Position numbers and translations under genes: made by a program. A stretch of 64,000 nucleotides of DNA from Carnegiea gigantea (taxonomy: Eukaryota; Streptophyta; Magnoliopsida; Caryophyllales; Cactaceae), in contig JAKOGI010000181.1 in the NCBI GenBank assembly GCA_029747015.1, positions 1 to 64,000 of the forward strand, written 5' to 3'. Positions 49,019-60,710 of this stretch are shown here, in pieces. The notes under the pieces were generated by a model. That model was not told the origin of the DNA. It saw only the letters and a program-made list of their open reading frames with translations, and ran no database searches. The stretch's first letter is position 1. Each line of letters begins with the position of its first letter.

Positions 49019-50350
49019 TCTTTTGCTCGTCCTCAGGCAAAACAAAAAACAACTAACCTAAGAACCTAACTCATCGTCATAGGAATCACGGTTGTATTTA
49101 GCGTGTGCAACAAGTCCTTTAAACCCCTTAGTTCCCCCAAGTGGATGAGTGAGGTCTCGTGAGGGTTTGCAGAAGATATATCCATAAAATCTTGAAAAAG
49201 AAAAATAAGTGGAAAAGGAGAAAGGAAAACAGAGAAAATAAAATTTATATACAAACAAGACACAAATTTCTATGCAAGGGGAAAAACCGTACATATTCTG
49301 GCCAACCAAGTCACCAATGCAATAAAGATATTAGCCTGTATATAAATAAAGTGTACATATCGAGACTCTCTATCCACATGCATGATATCAAAGTACCAAC
49401 TTTTCACCCCACTGTACATCCAAACCTAGAATCTATTCTAGCAATTAATGCGCTAGTGTATCATCATCCTAGGACTTAGGCTTACCAGAATCAAACTCAA
49501 CCCCACTTGACTGACACAAACTACATTATTGGCTTATGAACACAAAAAGCAAGCATTCTTAGTAGTAATATTGCCTCAAAGGGTAACACCCAGTAGCAGC
49601 ATTGCCTCAAAGGATAACAGCCAGTAGTGCATGCCTTAAAGGGATACCTGTCATTCCAAATTTTATTTTTTTTCCTCTTTTTTTTTTGGTTTTTCTTAAA
49701 TGCAAACAAAAAACCAAAGTAACTATGTACAAGGCAAGTGGGATAGCCAATCATGGAAGACTGAGATCCTAAGATAATGATGATGGTATGAATAAGGATT
49801 GGATTACATATCGATAATGAATAATTGGGGTTAGAATTAGGGCCTAGAATGACACACTGAGGATGAAGATCTATCATGTATATCATGCTTATATGGAAGC
49901 TAATAGTCAAGGTACAGGGGATTTAAGCTGATTAGAATATTACGAAGCTTCCCTAAAACCAAAAAGCAAAACTATATAAAAGTGAAATCTTTTCACAAAA
50001 ATATGCACAAAAGGGTATATGACTTCCCACCCCCACACATAAATCTCACAATGTCCTCATTGGAAGTCAAGGAGTCACTACTTCCAGAAAACACACAAAA
50101 ATGAAGAGAACAAAATCACACACGCATAAGACACACAAAATAAAAAACACAAAAAAGAAAACAAGGCAAAAAGGTGATCGTAGCCCTTAGTTGGCTTAAC
50201 AATATCCCAAATTTTACCTCAAAGTTGATCACCAACAAAAGCATAATCATAATATCCACAACTAAACAAAACCTGACATCCACAACTAAAGAAAATGAAA
50301 AAAAAAGAAAAAAAGAGGAGAAAAGAGGAGGGTTAGAACGATCATACTAG
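49019..50350 (-). mobile_element. 3' untranslated part of a minus-strand Athila-like element
   Basis: Non-coding 3' region with the PPT-adjacent phrase. A direct repeat (CTTTGAGGCAAT preceded by CTACTGG, around 49,560-49,620) and homopurine stretches are present. The minus-strand pol is absent; sequence switches to the plus-strand Athila near 50,350, so this copy is truncated. Confidence 0.6.
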
Positions 50351-50405
50351 GTTAGGTGCTGTATGCACCAAAACTATGCCTTGCTAAGATGGTACTGTGA
50401 GTTTT

Positions 50406-50423
50406 TGGCGTCGTTGTCGGGGA
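50406..50423 (+). other. Athila primer-binding site (tRNA-Asp)
   Basis: TGGCGTCGTTGTCGGGGA matches the usual Athila/Tat TGGCGCCGTTGCCGGGGA except for two C-to-T changes. Confidence 0.8.
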
Positions 50424-50489
50424 TCGTGTTTACTCCAACATTGAAAGCGATACAAAATGCTCTAGATTATACATTTTCTTTTTCTTTTT

Positions 50490-52769
50490 CCTTCTCTCCT
50501 GTGTTGTTTAAGCTTTGCTTGGAGTTTTCAGCGGTTGTCGTTCGGATTGTGCCATGCCCTTGCCACTTTCCAGCAGTGCATGATTGCGATCTTTTCTAAT
50601 CTCATTGAAAACATCATGGAGGTGTTCATTGATGTGACTTCTTGGTCTACGGGGGTACCCTTGACCTTTTTTTAGAAAATCTAACCAAGGTACTCTATAG
50701 ATACGAAAATGTCAATTTAGTGCTGAATTGGGAAAAGTGTCATTTCATGGTACAAGAGCGGGTCGTATTAGGCCATGTTATCTCTGATAGCGGATCGAGG
50801 TAGATAAAACTAAGGTTGAGGTTATTGAACGATTGCCCCCTCCTACTTTAATAAAAGGGGTGCAGAGTTTCCTTGGTCATGCGGGATTCTGTTGCCGCTT
50901 TATTTAGGACTTCTCCAAAATCGCTAAACCTCTAACCTAGCTTCTCACCAAAGATGCCCCATTTGCTTTTACTGGTGAGTTCCATGAAGTGTTTCGCAGG
51001 ATTAAGTAGGCACTGATTTCTTCCTCCATCATACAATCGCTAGATTGGGATCTTCCCTTGAGATCATGTGTGATACCAGCGATCATGCGGTAGGGGCAGC
51101 CTTAGGGCAAAGAAGAGATAAGAAGACAGTGGTAATCTACCATGCTAGTAGAACACTGGATGAGGCCCAGCAAATCTGTACAACAATTAAGAAGGAGTTA
51201 CTTGCGGTCGTGTATGCAATTAAGAAGTTTCGGCCCTATCTCCTATGCTCTAAGGTCATTGTGTGCACTGACCATTCTGCACTCAAATATCTCCTTGAGA
51301 AGAAAGATACGAAGCCTCACCTCATTTGGTGGATACTGCTACTCCAGGAGTTCGATCTAGAGATCAAGGACAAAGTGGGGGCAGAGAATGTCATTGATGA
51401 TCATCTTTCCAGGCTCATTGTTAAGAGCCATGATACCCCCATCGATGATGCTTTCCCTGATGAGCATCTTATGGCTATCCCTTGGGATATGCCCCATGGT
51501 TAGCCGACTTCGCGAACTACCTAGCTTCAGGGGTCTTCCGTATGATCTCCCCTCTCATCAGAAAAAGAAATTCCTCCATGATATCCAGATGTACTTTTGG
51601 GAGGAACCTTTCCTTTTACAAGCTGTGTAAGGACGGGATCTACAGGCGTTGCCTACCGAGGAGGATATTCAGAGCGTGATTTCTCATTGTCATGACTCTT
51701 CATATGGGGGACATACTAGCACCTCTAAGACTGTCGCTAAGGTCCTCCAAGCTAGGTTCTTTTGGCCCTCACTTTTCAAGAACATCTATGCGATCACTGC
51801 CAACAAATGGGGAATTTGTCAAGAAAGAATGAGATGCCCCTCAACTTCATCCCTGAAATTGAGATCTTTGATGTTTGGGGCATCGATTTCATGGGTCCTT
51901 TTCCATCATCGAGGGGCAACAAGTACATCCTAATCGTTGTGGATTACATCTCCAAAGGGGTGGAGGCAGTAGTTAGCCCTACTAATGACTTAAAAGTAGT
52001 GGCTAAGCTAATTAAGAGGATCATTTTTTCTCATTTTGGAGTCCCAAGAGTGCTAATCAGTGATAATGGGATGCACTTCATCGAAAAGAAGCTGGAGCCC
52101 TTGTTGAAAAAATATGGAGTGCACCATAAGTATGGACTTAGTTACCACCCTCAAATCAGTGGCCAGGTGGAGATTTTCAATCGTGAAATCAAGTTCATTT
52201 TTGAGAAAACAGTTGTGAGGTCAAGGAAGGGCTGGGTGGACAAACTTGATGACGCTCTTTGGGCCTGCCGCATGGCCCTTAAAACCTATATTGGTGCCAC
52301 CCCTTTTAGACTCATCTATGGCAAAGCTTGTCATCTCCCTGTAGAGCTGGAACATAAAGCGTTTTGGGCGATTAATCACTTTAATTTTGATTTGAAGCCT
52401 GCGAGGGAGAAGAGGACGTTGTAATTAAATGAAGTTGGGGAGATTCGTTTGAATGCCTATGAAAGTTCTAAGATTTACAAAGAGAGAACGAAGTGGTGGC
52501 ATGACAGGTTCATTAACCGTTGTGAGTTTCGGGAAGGAGACTTAGTCCTCCTATTCAACTCCCGTTTGAAGCTCTTCCCAGGAAAGCTCCGCTCTAGGTG
52601 GTCGGGCCCCTTCAAGGTGTCGAAGGTCTATCCATACGGAGCCGTCAGGATTGGCACGGATGCCACCGGCTCATTCAAGGTGAACGGTGCTCGGTTGAAG
52701 CACTATATTGCCGGTGAGACACTTAAGGGAAAGGTTACTTGTGCCCTCCCCGATATCTCTTCTTCATAG
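50490..52769 (+). pseudogene. Athila pol: RT 3' part, RNase H, integrase
   Basis: RT remnant begins near 50,510 with FGLCHALATFQQCMIAIFSN. Its YxDD region is degraded (VFIDVTS). RNase H (51,045-51,503) has [30 protein letters not shown] and [10 protein letters not shown]. Integrase follows after frameshifts: H2C2 zinc region partly visible (HCHDSSYGGHTSTSKT, about 51,685-51,735), core 51,762-52,424 with [16 protein letters not shown] and an HPQISGQVE segment. The C-terminal GPY/F module is at 52,449-52,769 ([16 protein letters not shown]). In-frame TAA at 52,422 separates core from C-terminus. Not functional. Confidence 0.88.
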
Positions 52770-53525
52770 AGATGCTCCGCAGTCAAGCTCGGGACTTAAA
52801 ACAAGCACTTCTTGGGAGGCAACCCAAGCTTCATAGCTTTCAAAAAAGGGGGCGAAAAAGAATGAAAAATGAGACAAAAGGCTCAAAGAAAAAAAATGAG
52901 GAAGGCAGCCACTTGAAAGGAGTCAGCAAGTTAGCATGCGCACCCCTTGCCTAATGGCACGCTCATGCCCCCCTTCGAGAAAAAAAGGGGAAAAGATCGT
53001 CAGGCAAGCAGACAGCAAAACGGCATGGTGGCCCCATACCCTGAGGCACGACCGTGTCATTACTCAGAATTTTGCGCACATCAGCATTTCGGCACAGTGG
53101 CATCGTGCCCCATTAAAAATCGGGCAAAAACCTGATTTCTCCTCCTCTTCTTCCTTCTTCCTTATTCAAACTTCCCCATTTTCTCTCTCTATAGCCGCGA
53201 CCCCCTCTCTCTCACCTCACTCTCCACTCCAATCTCCCCTTAAACTCTCAATTTTCCTCCAAAATCCTCTAATTTCACTCACAAATTTTCACTTTCCTCT
53301 CAAACTCCCTCTCTTTCTATCGAAAATTCACCCCTCTCATACCCCTCACTTTCTCTCTCTAAAATCCTACCCTAACCTCCATTGCTAAGGTTGAAGGTCG
53401 TAGAGATAGAAAGCTTCCATTTTTCTCTATTCTTCATCCTTTTCCACCACCCCATAGTCCAGATCTACTCTCAAGTGATACTTATGGGGAGAAAATGAGT
53501 TGGGAAAGGTTCAAAGGCCCCTTCC
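52770..53525 (+). other. Athila spacer between pol and ORF3
   Basis: Purine-rich then strongly pyrimidine-rich (CTCTCT/CCTC, about 53,130-53,350), no domain seen. Such a leader before ORF3 is usual in Athila elements. Confidence 0.5.
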
Positions 53526-55316
53526 ATGCGCAAGAAATCATCTAAGACCACTTCCTCTTCAGCTGCACCCTCTTCTGCTAAAGGTACGAAAGGTGCATAC
53601 CCCTTGATTTGGCCTGCTAGCACTAGAGGATTGCATTTTGTTAGTAAAGAACAGAAAACCCGATATGAGACTTTAGCTACTAGGAACACTAGTGAGCAAA
53701 AGTACTTTCATGTGGATTCCTTACGAACTTTGGATATGTTGGATGATATGTTACATTTGATTGGTAAATTAGGATAGACTGAGTACATTGGCATGTAATA
53801 TACTTCATATGACTGCTTTATGATAGAGTTTCTAAGCTCTTTGAATGTCAATTGGGATGGAACATTTAGGGTTCATGAGGTAGAAATTTCCTTCCGTATG
53901 TTCGATGTAGACCACCGGATGAACTTGAGAATGTTTAGTGTTTTGTTGAAATTTTCGGTGGTTGCTAGAGCATATAGAGATGTGCCTTCCTTATGGCAAC
54001 CTGGCCCCACTTGGAAGAGCGTTGCTTGCTCCAAACAAAAGGCCTACATAGACCGATTTGGGAGGCCTAAAGTTTTTGATCCTTGACAGGCTAAGGCCAC
54101 TGATATCTACAATATCAACTTCCGTTACCTTCAGCGCCTGACCGCAAATATTATTTTTGGTCATAACGATAATCAAAATGGTTGTCAGAAGGCAGAGTTG
54201 TTTGCTATTTGGTGTGCATTGTCGAGCACCCCCATAGACACCAGGGCATTTATAATCCACCACTTAGTGGAAGTGGCCAAGCCTAGCAATCGGAATGTCA
54301 TAAGTATTGGAGGCACTGTTATCGCCATTGCCATTGTCTTAGGCCATAGTGATCGACTCTCCCACCTCGAACCCCATTTCTTTGGGGGTCACCTGGATGT
54401 TGGCATCCTTCACCATATGCACATCATTGATACTCGAGGTGACACAATTCGGTACCTTTATCATAAACAGATCCTCTTCACTCTTCCAAATGTTGAGCGC
54501 AACACAATCACCATTAAAAGACATTGGAATTGTGACCGAGTTATTGTTAGGGCAATCGTGTTACCCCGTGAGGATCAGTTAGCTGCTGATGAGGTGGCCG
54601 AGAATGATGAGGAGGGGGAGGAGGATGATGATGATGAGGAGGAGGAGGTTAATGAGGGCTAAGAGGACCCGAGCTTGACGGCACCCATGCTGGGGAGGAG
54701 GAGGTCATCCCACCACCCCTCACCACCATTTCACTCACCTTTCCCCCATGAGACTGACGGGTCTTCTTCCTTTACGACATATATGCCACTTGCCCCCACT
54801 TTCCTCCAATCCTTCTCCGCCCTCCAAATAGAGGTTACGGGTCTTCGTGAGGGCTATAATGGTATGCATGACGACCTCGATCGTCTCTCTGGACACGTGG
54901 ACTCTATTGATATGGGAGTCACCTATTTTCAGGGTTTGGTGGACAGCTAAGAGGGGAAAGAGCGGCGACGGATTCAGCGCGAGGAGAAACGGGCTATGCG
55001 GGGAGCCCGAGAGTATGAAGAGCGCAGGAGAATGGATGAACTAATCTGATGACAATCAGAGTCCATTAGACAGTTAAAGGAGTGGTTTCGCACCTTCTTA
55101 GGCGGTCATGGAGGCTCGTCGTCATTTCCCTCCTATGATCCGGGCCATTCATCCACCTTTCACCCATTTCCTTCACATTTTTTGCCGCCCCTAGGTCCGA
55201 TGGGACCTAGTCACTATAAGCATGCTCCCTTTCCCTTGCATTCCACGTTTATTTCTTTCATTGGGGATAATGAAAACCTCAAGCATGGAGGCGGGATTGA
55301 TGCATTTGAAATATGA
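53526..55316 (+). pseudogene. Athila ORF3 (env-like) with stops only
   Basis: One reading frame runs from ATG at 53,526 to TGA at 55,314-55,316 without a frameshift. It is interrupted by stops at 53,775, 53,796, 54,084, 54,660, 54,948, 55,047 and 55,050. The sequence (LNVNWDGTFRVHEVEISFRM, FAIWCALSSTPIDTRAFI, HHMHIIDTRGDTIRYLYH) matches the post-pol ORF of Athila elements. An acidic run (EEGEEDDDDEEEE) follows, then a Pro/Ser-rich and a charged coiled-coil-like part. Its role is unknown; it was proposed as envelope-like. Confidence 0.75.
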
Positions 55317-57049
55317 TATGGGAGTGACATGTTTGGATATTCGCTAGTGTAGGTGTATATACATTCATGCATTAGTTGCATTTAGGGTGCCTTTAGGTCA
55401 ACTGCATATAATTTCTTATTTCACATTTAGGATCTAGTTGCATACCTATGACCCATTAGTAGCATTAGCATTTTTATTTTAATTTTCTCTTTAGTAGAGC
55501 ATGTAGTCTAGTCCATTTAGAATAGATGTTTGCATCATAAAGGAGACTTGTTCGAGTTGGGCACGCATGAATTTTCGAGGTAACCCTTCTCACCCTACTC
55601 TCTATTTTCCTTGATGCGTTTTATTATTTTCCTAATTAGGATTTATTGCTTTCCCCCCAAAAAAAAAGAAAAAAAAGAAAAAAGTGAAGAAAAGATTTTA
55701 AAAACCCCTCATGTGATGATGAATCAAGATAGTGGTGGTCAGTTGGTTAACATGGTTGTGCTTACGTATGGGATGTTGTTGGCAGATGCTCTTAGATGAT
55801 TATTTCAAAATGTTTTGACAGCACTGTTTGGCTTTTGCATACTAGTTACCTTTGAAGCCTCCTTTTCACGATTGATTATCCCTCTCAAGTGGGGCATTTT
55901 TGGGACTAGTTATGAGTTTGGTAGTTTGTCCCGTGAGATTTTTAGGCCTAATTAGACTATTCATCTATATAGTCTTACTGTTTCACTTCTTATGTGACCC
56001 TCCCATGTGCATCCCTTCTAGAACTTAGTCTGTTTCTCTCTAAGGCTGCACATATGCTATGTATTTTACAATATGATAGAGACATTCTTTGATTTATTAG
56101 TAGCCACATAGCGAAATGGCCTTCCTAAAAATTATGTTACACCCCCTCGCTAGCCCTTTGTACCTTTTCATGATTTCTTTTGTTGCAAACCTAATCACTT
56201 ATCCCTTGACCTTGTATGATTTCCCACCTTTATGCCAGGGTTAGGTGAAGCTTTGTTTTAGTGAATTTCACTAGGTAGTGCGAGGTGTAAGCACACTTTG
56301 GTGGTTGACTATTTTCTGTGTGCTCAATGGGTTGATAGTATCTAAGGAGTGAGTTGATGTTGGGCTTCTAATTGTTTGCCACCTACCAATCAGGAAAAAA
56401 AAAGAAAAAAAGTGAAAAGATGGAAAAAGAAAAAAAAGAGAATGAAATGAAAAATAAAATGTTGGCAAGGTTGGTAACTTCTTTTTTTATCTTAGCTCGC
56501 TTCCTAGACCCATTCAATGGGATGTATGTTTCGGTATGGTTAGTTGGGATGGTATAGCAGAACAATGTAATGTTCGGGATGTGTATGATGCTTCTTAGTC
56601 TCCTGACTTTAACTCCACATTCCCAAACTTAGTAGTGGAGGATTGAGAATATTACCAAGCCTATGGTAAGGAGATTGCTACATTTGGGAGGATGATTGAG
56701 GGAGCCGCACATTTTCAAACTAGTAAGAGGGAGCACATCTGGTTTGTTTTCCCCTATGAGAGTCACTACCAGGCCTGCTAGTCCACTGCTTGTTTGGGAC
56801 CATTTTGATTGGGGATAGGGGTGTGATATGGGATAACTGGATGTTAAGTTGAACAGTGTGGTTTTCAATTGATTTTAAATGAGTTTTGAAACTACATGTT
56901 TATACCTTGAGTTACCCCACTGGTTTTGTGTACCACGCTTGATTTGGCTGACTTCTTATTGACCTTGCTTGAGGAGGTGAGTAATTAGAGGTTTCCATCC
57001 CCTGTCAATTCATTCATGCCTCAGTCCTGCTTGAGGACAAGCAAGAGAC
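55317..57049 (+). other. Athila 3' untranslated region
   Basis: Non-coding, with A/G-rich tracts at 55,660-55,695 and 56,393-56,460. It ends in CCTGCTTGAGGACAAGC, the phrase that precedes the polypurine tract. Confidence 0.6.
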
Positions 57050-57063
57050 AAGCAGGGGGCCGT
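57050..57063 (+). other. Athila polypurine tract
   Basis: AAGCAGGGGGCCGT directly precedes the LTR start TGATAAACC at 57,064. Confidence 0.7.
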
Positions 57064-58000
57064 TGATAAACCTCTATTTTTACCTCTTTTGAAACCACTT
57101 TGACCCCTGCTTTCAATGATTTTTTGGGCTAATATTCAAAGCGCAGGAGTCGAATAGGCTTCCTTTACCCAGAATTTGCTCATGTGAGATGTTTTAGGTT
57201 TTTGTGAGTTGTGTCCATGATTACAATTCGAATTCCTACATAGTATGCCAACTGTTTGTTGAATTGCGTGAAAAAGTCATATTCATTGTTCTTAATTAAA
57301 GTTTAGGAGATCAACGAAAGTTGTATCTTTTATCTAGTGCGACTTTATAGGCAATTGGTTTTTCTTACGTGAAAACAATTAGGGTTTCAATTGGGATTGT
57401 TTGATTACACAATCCTATCACCCTGATAATCCTAATTTTATGAAAATAGGTAATCAGGACTATTTCAGTCAGTCTATTGACCTTTGAAAGAAGGCTTAGA
57501 TGCGCTTTAAACTGTAATTCTCTCCACTTCGATTCATTCATGTACATAGTTTGTTTCATTTAGTCATGATTCATATAGCACAGTAGTGTGGTGAATCCCA
57601 ATTCAGGACCCTTTTTATCATTGAATTAGATAACCCATCAGTTTCAGCAGAATAGTACTGCGAATTAGTAATCCTTCAACACCATTGAACTTTTGCCTAA
57701 ATTGAGTGTTATAAATCAAATCTGGTGATTAGAATCAAGTTCCTTGTTAACACGACTCGTACTTGTCATTGCTAGCTACAATTGGCACCATATACTTGCG
57801 GTAGTATTTTAAGACAACACCTGGGGTCTTTTATAAGGTTCTACACTAAGTGAGTTCCTTTCCTGACCAGTGATTCGAATGAAATTTAGTCATTTTTCAC
57901 TGCAGGATTGAGGTCGCTTTTTATGCTTAATTCATTTCTCTATTTCCTTCATATTATAAGTTCACAATCATGGGTTATTTACTATTTCATACAATTGATA
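57064..58000 (+). repeat. Athila 3' LTR (end not defined)
   Basis: Starts TGATAAACCTC after the polypurine tract. The right end could not be fixed because no 5' LTR is available for comparison; about 57.9-58.4 kb is plausible. It differs from the minus-strand LTR at 47,672-49,003, so a different family is involved. Confidence 0.55.
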
Positions 58001-59469
58001 TAGAGTGATGATCAATGTCTTGTGGTCAGCATTAACCTAAATCAATATGTTATATGACTTAAAATCACCAAATGTGCACTAATTATAATTAGTTCTCATT
58101 TTTAAAGTTTTAATATGCATCAGCTACTGAGTACTAATGGTACTCTAAACGCATATGGTAGGTGAAATCTTACAATAATGAAAAATTATGAAGAAAAAGA
58201 TTATTTCATGCAATTTTTAAGTATTAATGCCTTTCTACGATTAAATCATATCATTTTTTAAATTTAATACATAGTAATATAATTTTTAAGGTAAAATAAG
58301 ACACTTACAAAGTTTCATGTATATATAAACACCTTTTATCATTTTGCATACTTCACATTTTAAAAAAATTCTCAAGAAGTTTAGCTATCCAAATTCGAAA
58401 AATTACCATTGATATAAACTTTAATAGTTCTGAAAATAAAGTGTATAGCTAGTACATAGAAAAAAGTTATCCTCGACGAGATCTCATGTTTTGAAAGTAA
58501 AGTAAGATATCACCGTGCGACAAACTTTTTAAAAAGATCAATCTCAAAATAAGTAACAACAATATTATTTAACAATTCATCTGATATTTTGTTGTGCAAT
58601 GACTAGCAAATTACCCCTATTCTAATTCCTAAATCCTTAATCAAGATGGGAAAAACCCTAATTTCTTAATTGATGCGTAAATTTCTAAATTAACCACTTA
58701 CTTAAAATAAATTCAATAAAAATTAGTAAATTACACAAAAACAAGCAAGCAATAACAAACAAAATTAGCCCAACTTTAAATCTTTAAAAAAGAAGACAAT
58801 TAGCTAAAATCCTCATTTTTTTCAATTCATGAATCATGAGTAAATCACTAAGTTAATCAATTATTTAATATGAATATAGCTAAAATTAGTAAAGTAAACA
58901 TAATTATTTACAAAATAACAAAATTAAAAATAAAAAATGGAAATTTTTGAATTTATCTCAAATTTGGAATTAGGGCATCAATTTCAAGTCAACCAGAGGA
59001 CTAGAGGAGGGGAGCAGAGGCGTGGGTGGCTGTCCTATGGCCACTACTGGCAGCGGATGGCAGCGAGGGCAACTGCGCAAGCCCCGCCAAGCATAGAGAG
59101 GGAGAGAGAGAGAGAGTTGTTTTGGGTTGGATGGGGTTACGCATCTGGGTAGATAACCAGACACCGAGATAGAGAAAGAGGGGTTCTGAGAGGTAGGAGG
59201 TATCAAGTTAAAAAGTAAAATATTTTAAGTGAAGTGGGAACACACAGACACACACAAAACACAGGCATCTAAAGTCAAACATGCAACCTTTAGTACACAG
59301 ACAAACCATAGAGACAATCCAACCACTCTGCCAATCAACTCTTTGTAAATTCACATAAAATATTTAATATACATACAATTTGGTTTTCGCCAGAATATCC
59401 ATATTTATCTTTTCCCCAAAAAATTGGGGTCTCAATCGACACCGTTGCACCTTAATGGCTCCGCCCGTG
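58001..59469. other. intergenic DNA, nothing certain
   Basis: AT-rich. Around 58,970-59,200 a GC-richer patch with (GA)n occurs and is open on both strands; no family was recognised. ACACACAGACACAC-like sequence follows at about 59,240. Confidence 0.4.
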
Positions 59470-59629
59470 CCTAATCACCTCATATTTACCACTCTTCCAT
59501 CCTTTTTCTTCCGGAATGACTCTATATTACTACATATACTTAAGGTTATGTCTTGGCATAAAGCAAATTGATTAAGAAAATAATTTTTTCCTTACGATGA
59601 GGAGAAAACATATTATACTGCATTAAGGG
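59470..59629 (+). repeat. dispersed repeat copy B (uninterrupted)
   Basis: It aligns with copy A at 46,170-46,240 and 47,526-47,603. It has a single TTA (59,540-59,542) where copy A holds the Harbinger-like insertion. Confidence 0.85.
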
Positions 59630-59990
59630 TGCCCATGCATCACTGAGATGATGTGCTAGATTTATTTACAGTGTGTCCTTTTCAAAGTTTTATAAAATTT
59701 AATAGTATCTATTAATTTTATTTTCTGCTCATGTTAAAATTTCGAAGAACCTCATGCAAAAATTTAATCAACTTGGATACCATTAGCCAAGTAACTAGAT
59801 CGTCCAAATTTATTTGCATATATAATCTTCCCTTGTGTTTTAGACCAAACAACTCAAGTTAAACTTCAAAATCCTTGTTTTGCAGGAATAAAATTCTATA
59901 ATGAATAACTTTATTGGAAAGTGATCTTCTCTCCACACCCTAAATTACTCTTCTAATTGTAACAAAACAATGAAATGTCCAGCCCCTTCA

Positions 59991-60110
59991 GGGTAGTCTA
60001 GTGGTAGGGTGATTGGTTTCCACAAGGAGATCAAGCTTGAGGTTTTGATTCCCCTTTAAGCTGTGAACGTGTGTCAGCTTACAAATCCTAAAAAGTACAA
60101 TATGATATGC
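59991..60110 (+). mobile_element. SINE-like element with tRNA-derived head
   Basis: An A-box-like TAGTCTAGTGG (59,994-60,004) and a B-box-like GGTTTTGATTCCC (60,041-60,053) are spaced as in plant SINEs. The head starts GGGTAGTC. The 3' end and target duplication were not established. It does not fold into a complete tRNA by eye. Confidence 0.55.
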
Positions 60111-60408
60111 CCACACATGAGTTAGGGCAACATAAGCATACAATATGATTTAATTCAAGTTAGTAATTCATGTAAGTAGGTACAATAATACTCCCATTAG
60201 CTTAAAACAAAAGCCTTTGTATATATAACATATATATTTATATTTGTGCTTACCTAAAAGTATACATATGGATATATAACATATGTAGGAAGGAGATACA
60301 ACAACAGAATGATCAAGCTCAAGAAGCTTCACTTGAACAAGACATGGACACTAACACTAATGACTAACCTCAAGATTTCACAGGGTAGCCATCTCAAGTA
60401 CCTCCTAC

Positions 60409-60710
60409 CACTATAAAAAAGGGTGTCTCCTTTCACACTTAATTTTGCATCTCCCTACACTTATAAGTGTGGAAATAGTAATAGCCAACACTTATACAAG
60501 TGTGGGTAGTGTATGTGTGGAGAAATTTTCCCCACATTTGTCACAAGTGTAGGTTGACATATATTGCCCACACTTACAGGCGTAGAAGAATGATCAATTA
60601 CCCACATATCAAGTGTGGTTGAATCAAACATTGCCCACATATAGGAGTGCAAAAAGCTCTCTTTTCTGCTACACTTAGAAGTGTTGTTATCGTTTTCTCT
60701 TTTTAAAAAA
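60409..60710 (+). mobile_element. CACTA (En/Spm) left terminus with subterminal repeats
   Basis: CACTATAAAAAAGGGTGTC starts at 60,409, preceded by TAC (candidate 3-bp target). From about 60,450 to 60,690 there are roughly seven imperfect hairpins of the type CCACACTTATAAGTGTGG at about 40-bp spacing, the usual subterminal transposase-binding pattern. No opposite end (TATAGTG) was found before 64,000, so the element either runs past the window or is truncated. Confidence 0.65.

Larger units (their letters stand above)
50350..57063 (+). mobile_element. Athila-type Ty3/gypsy retrotransposon, internal region
   Basis: Order on +: tRNA-Asp primer-binding site, partial RT, RNase H, integrase, an env-like ORF3, polypurine tract, 3' LTR. 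No gag or protease was found: RT sequence starts within about 100 bp of the primer-binding site, so 2-3 kb is deleted. No convincing 5' LTR precedes the primer-binding site. Confidence 0.85.

Noticed and set aside
58937..59206. Frames on both strands around a GA-rich patch
   Set aside because: No recognised domain and both strands are open, as expected for low-complexity GC-richer sequence.
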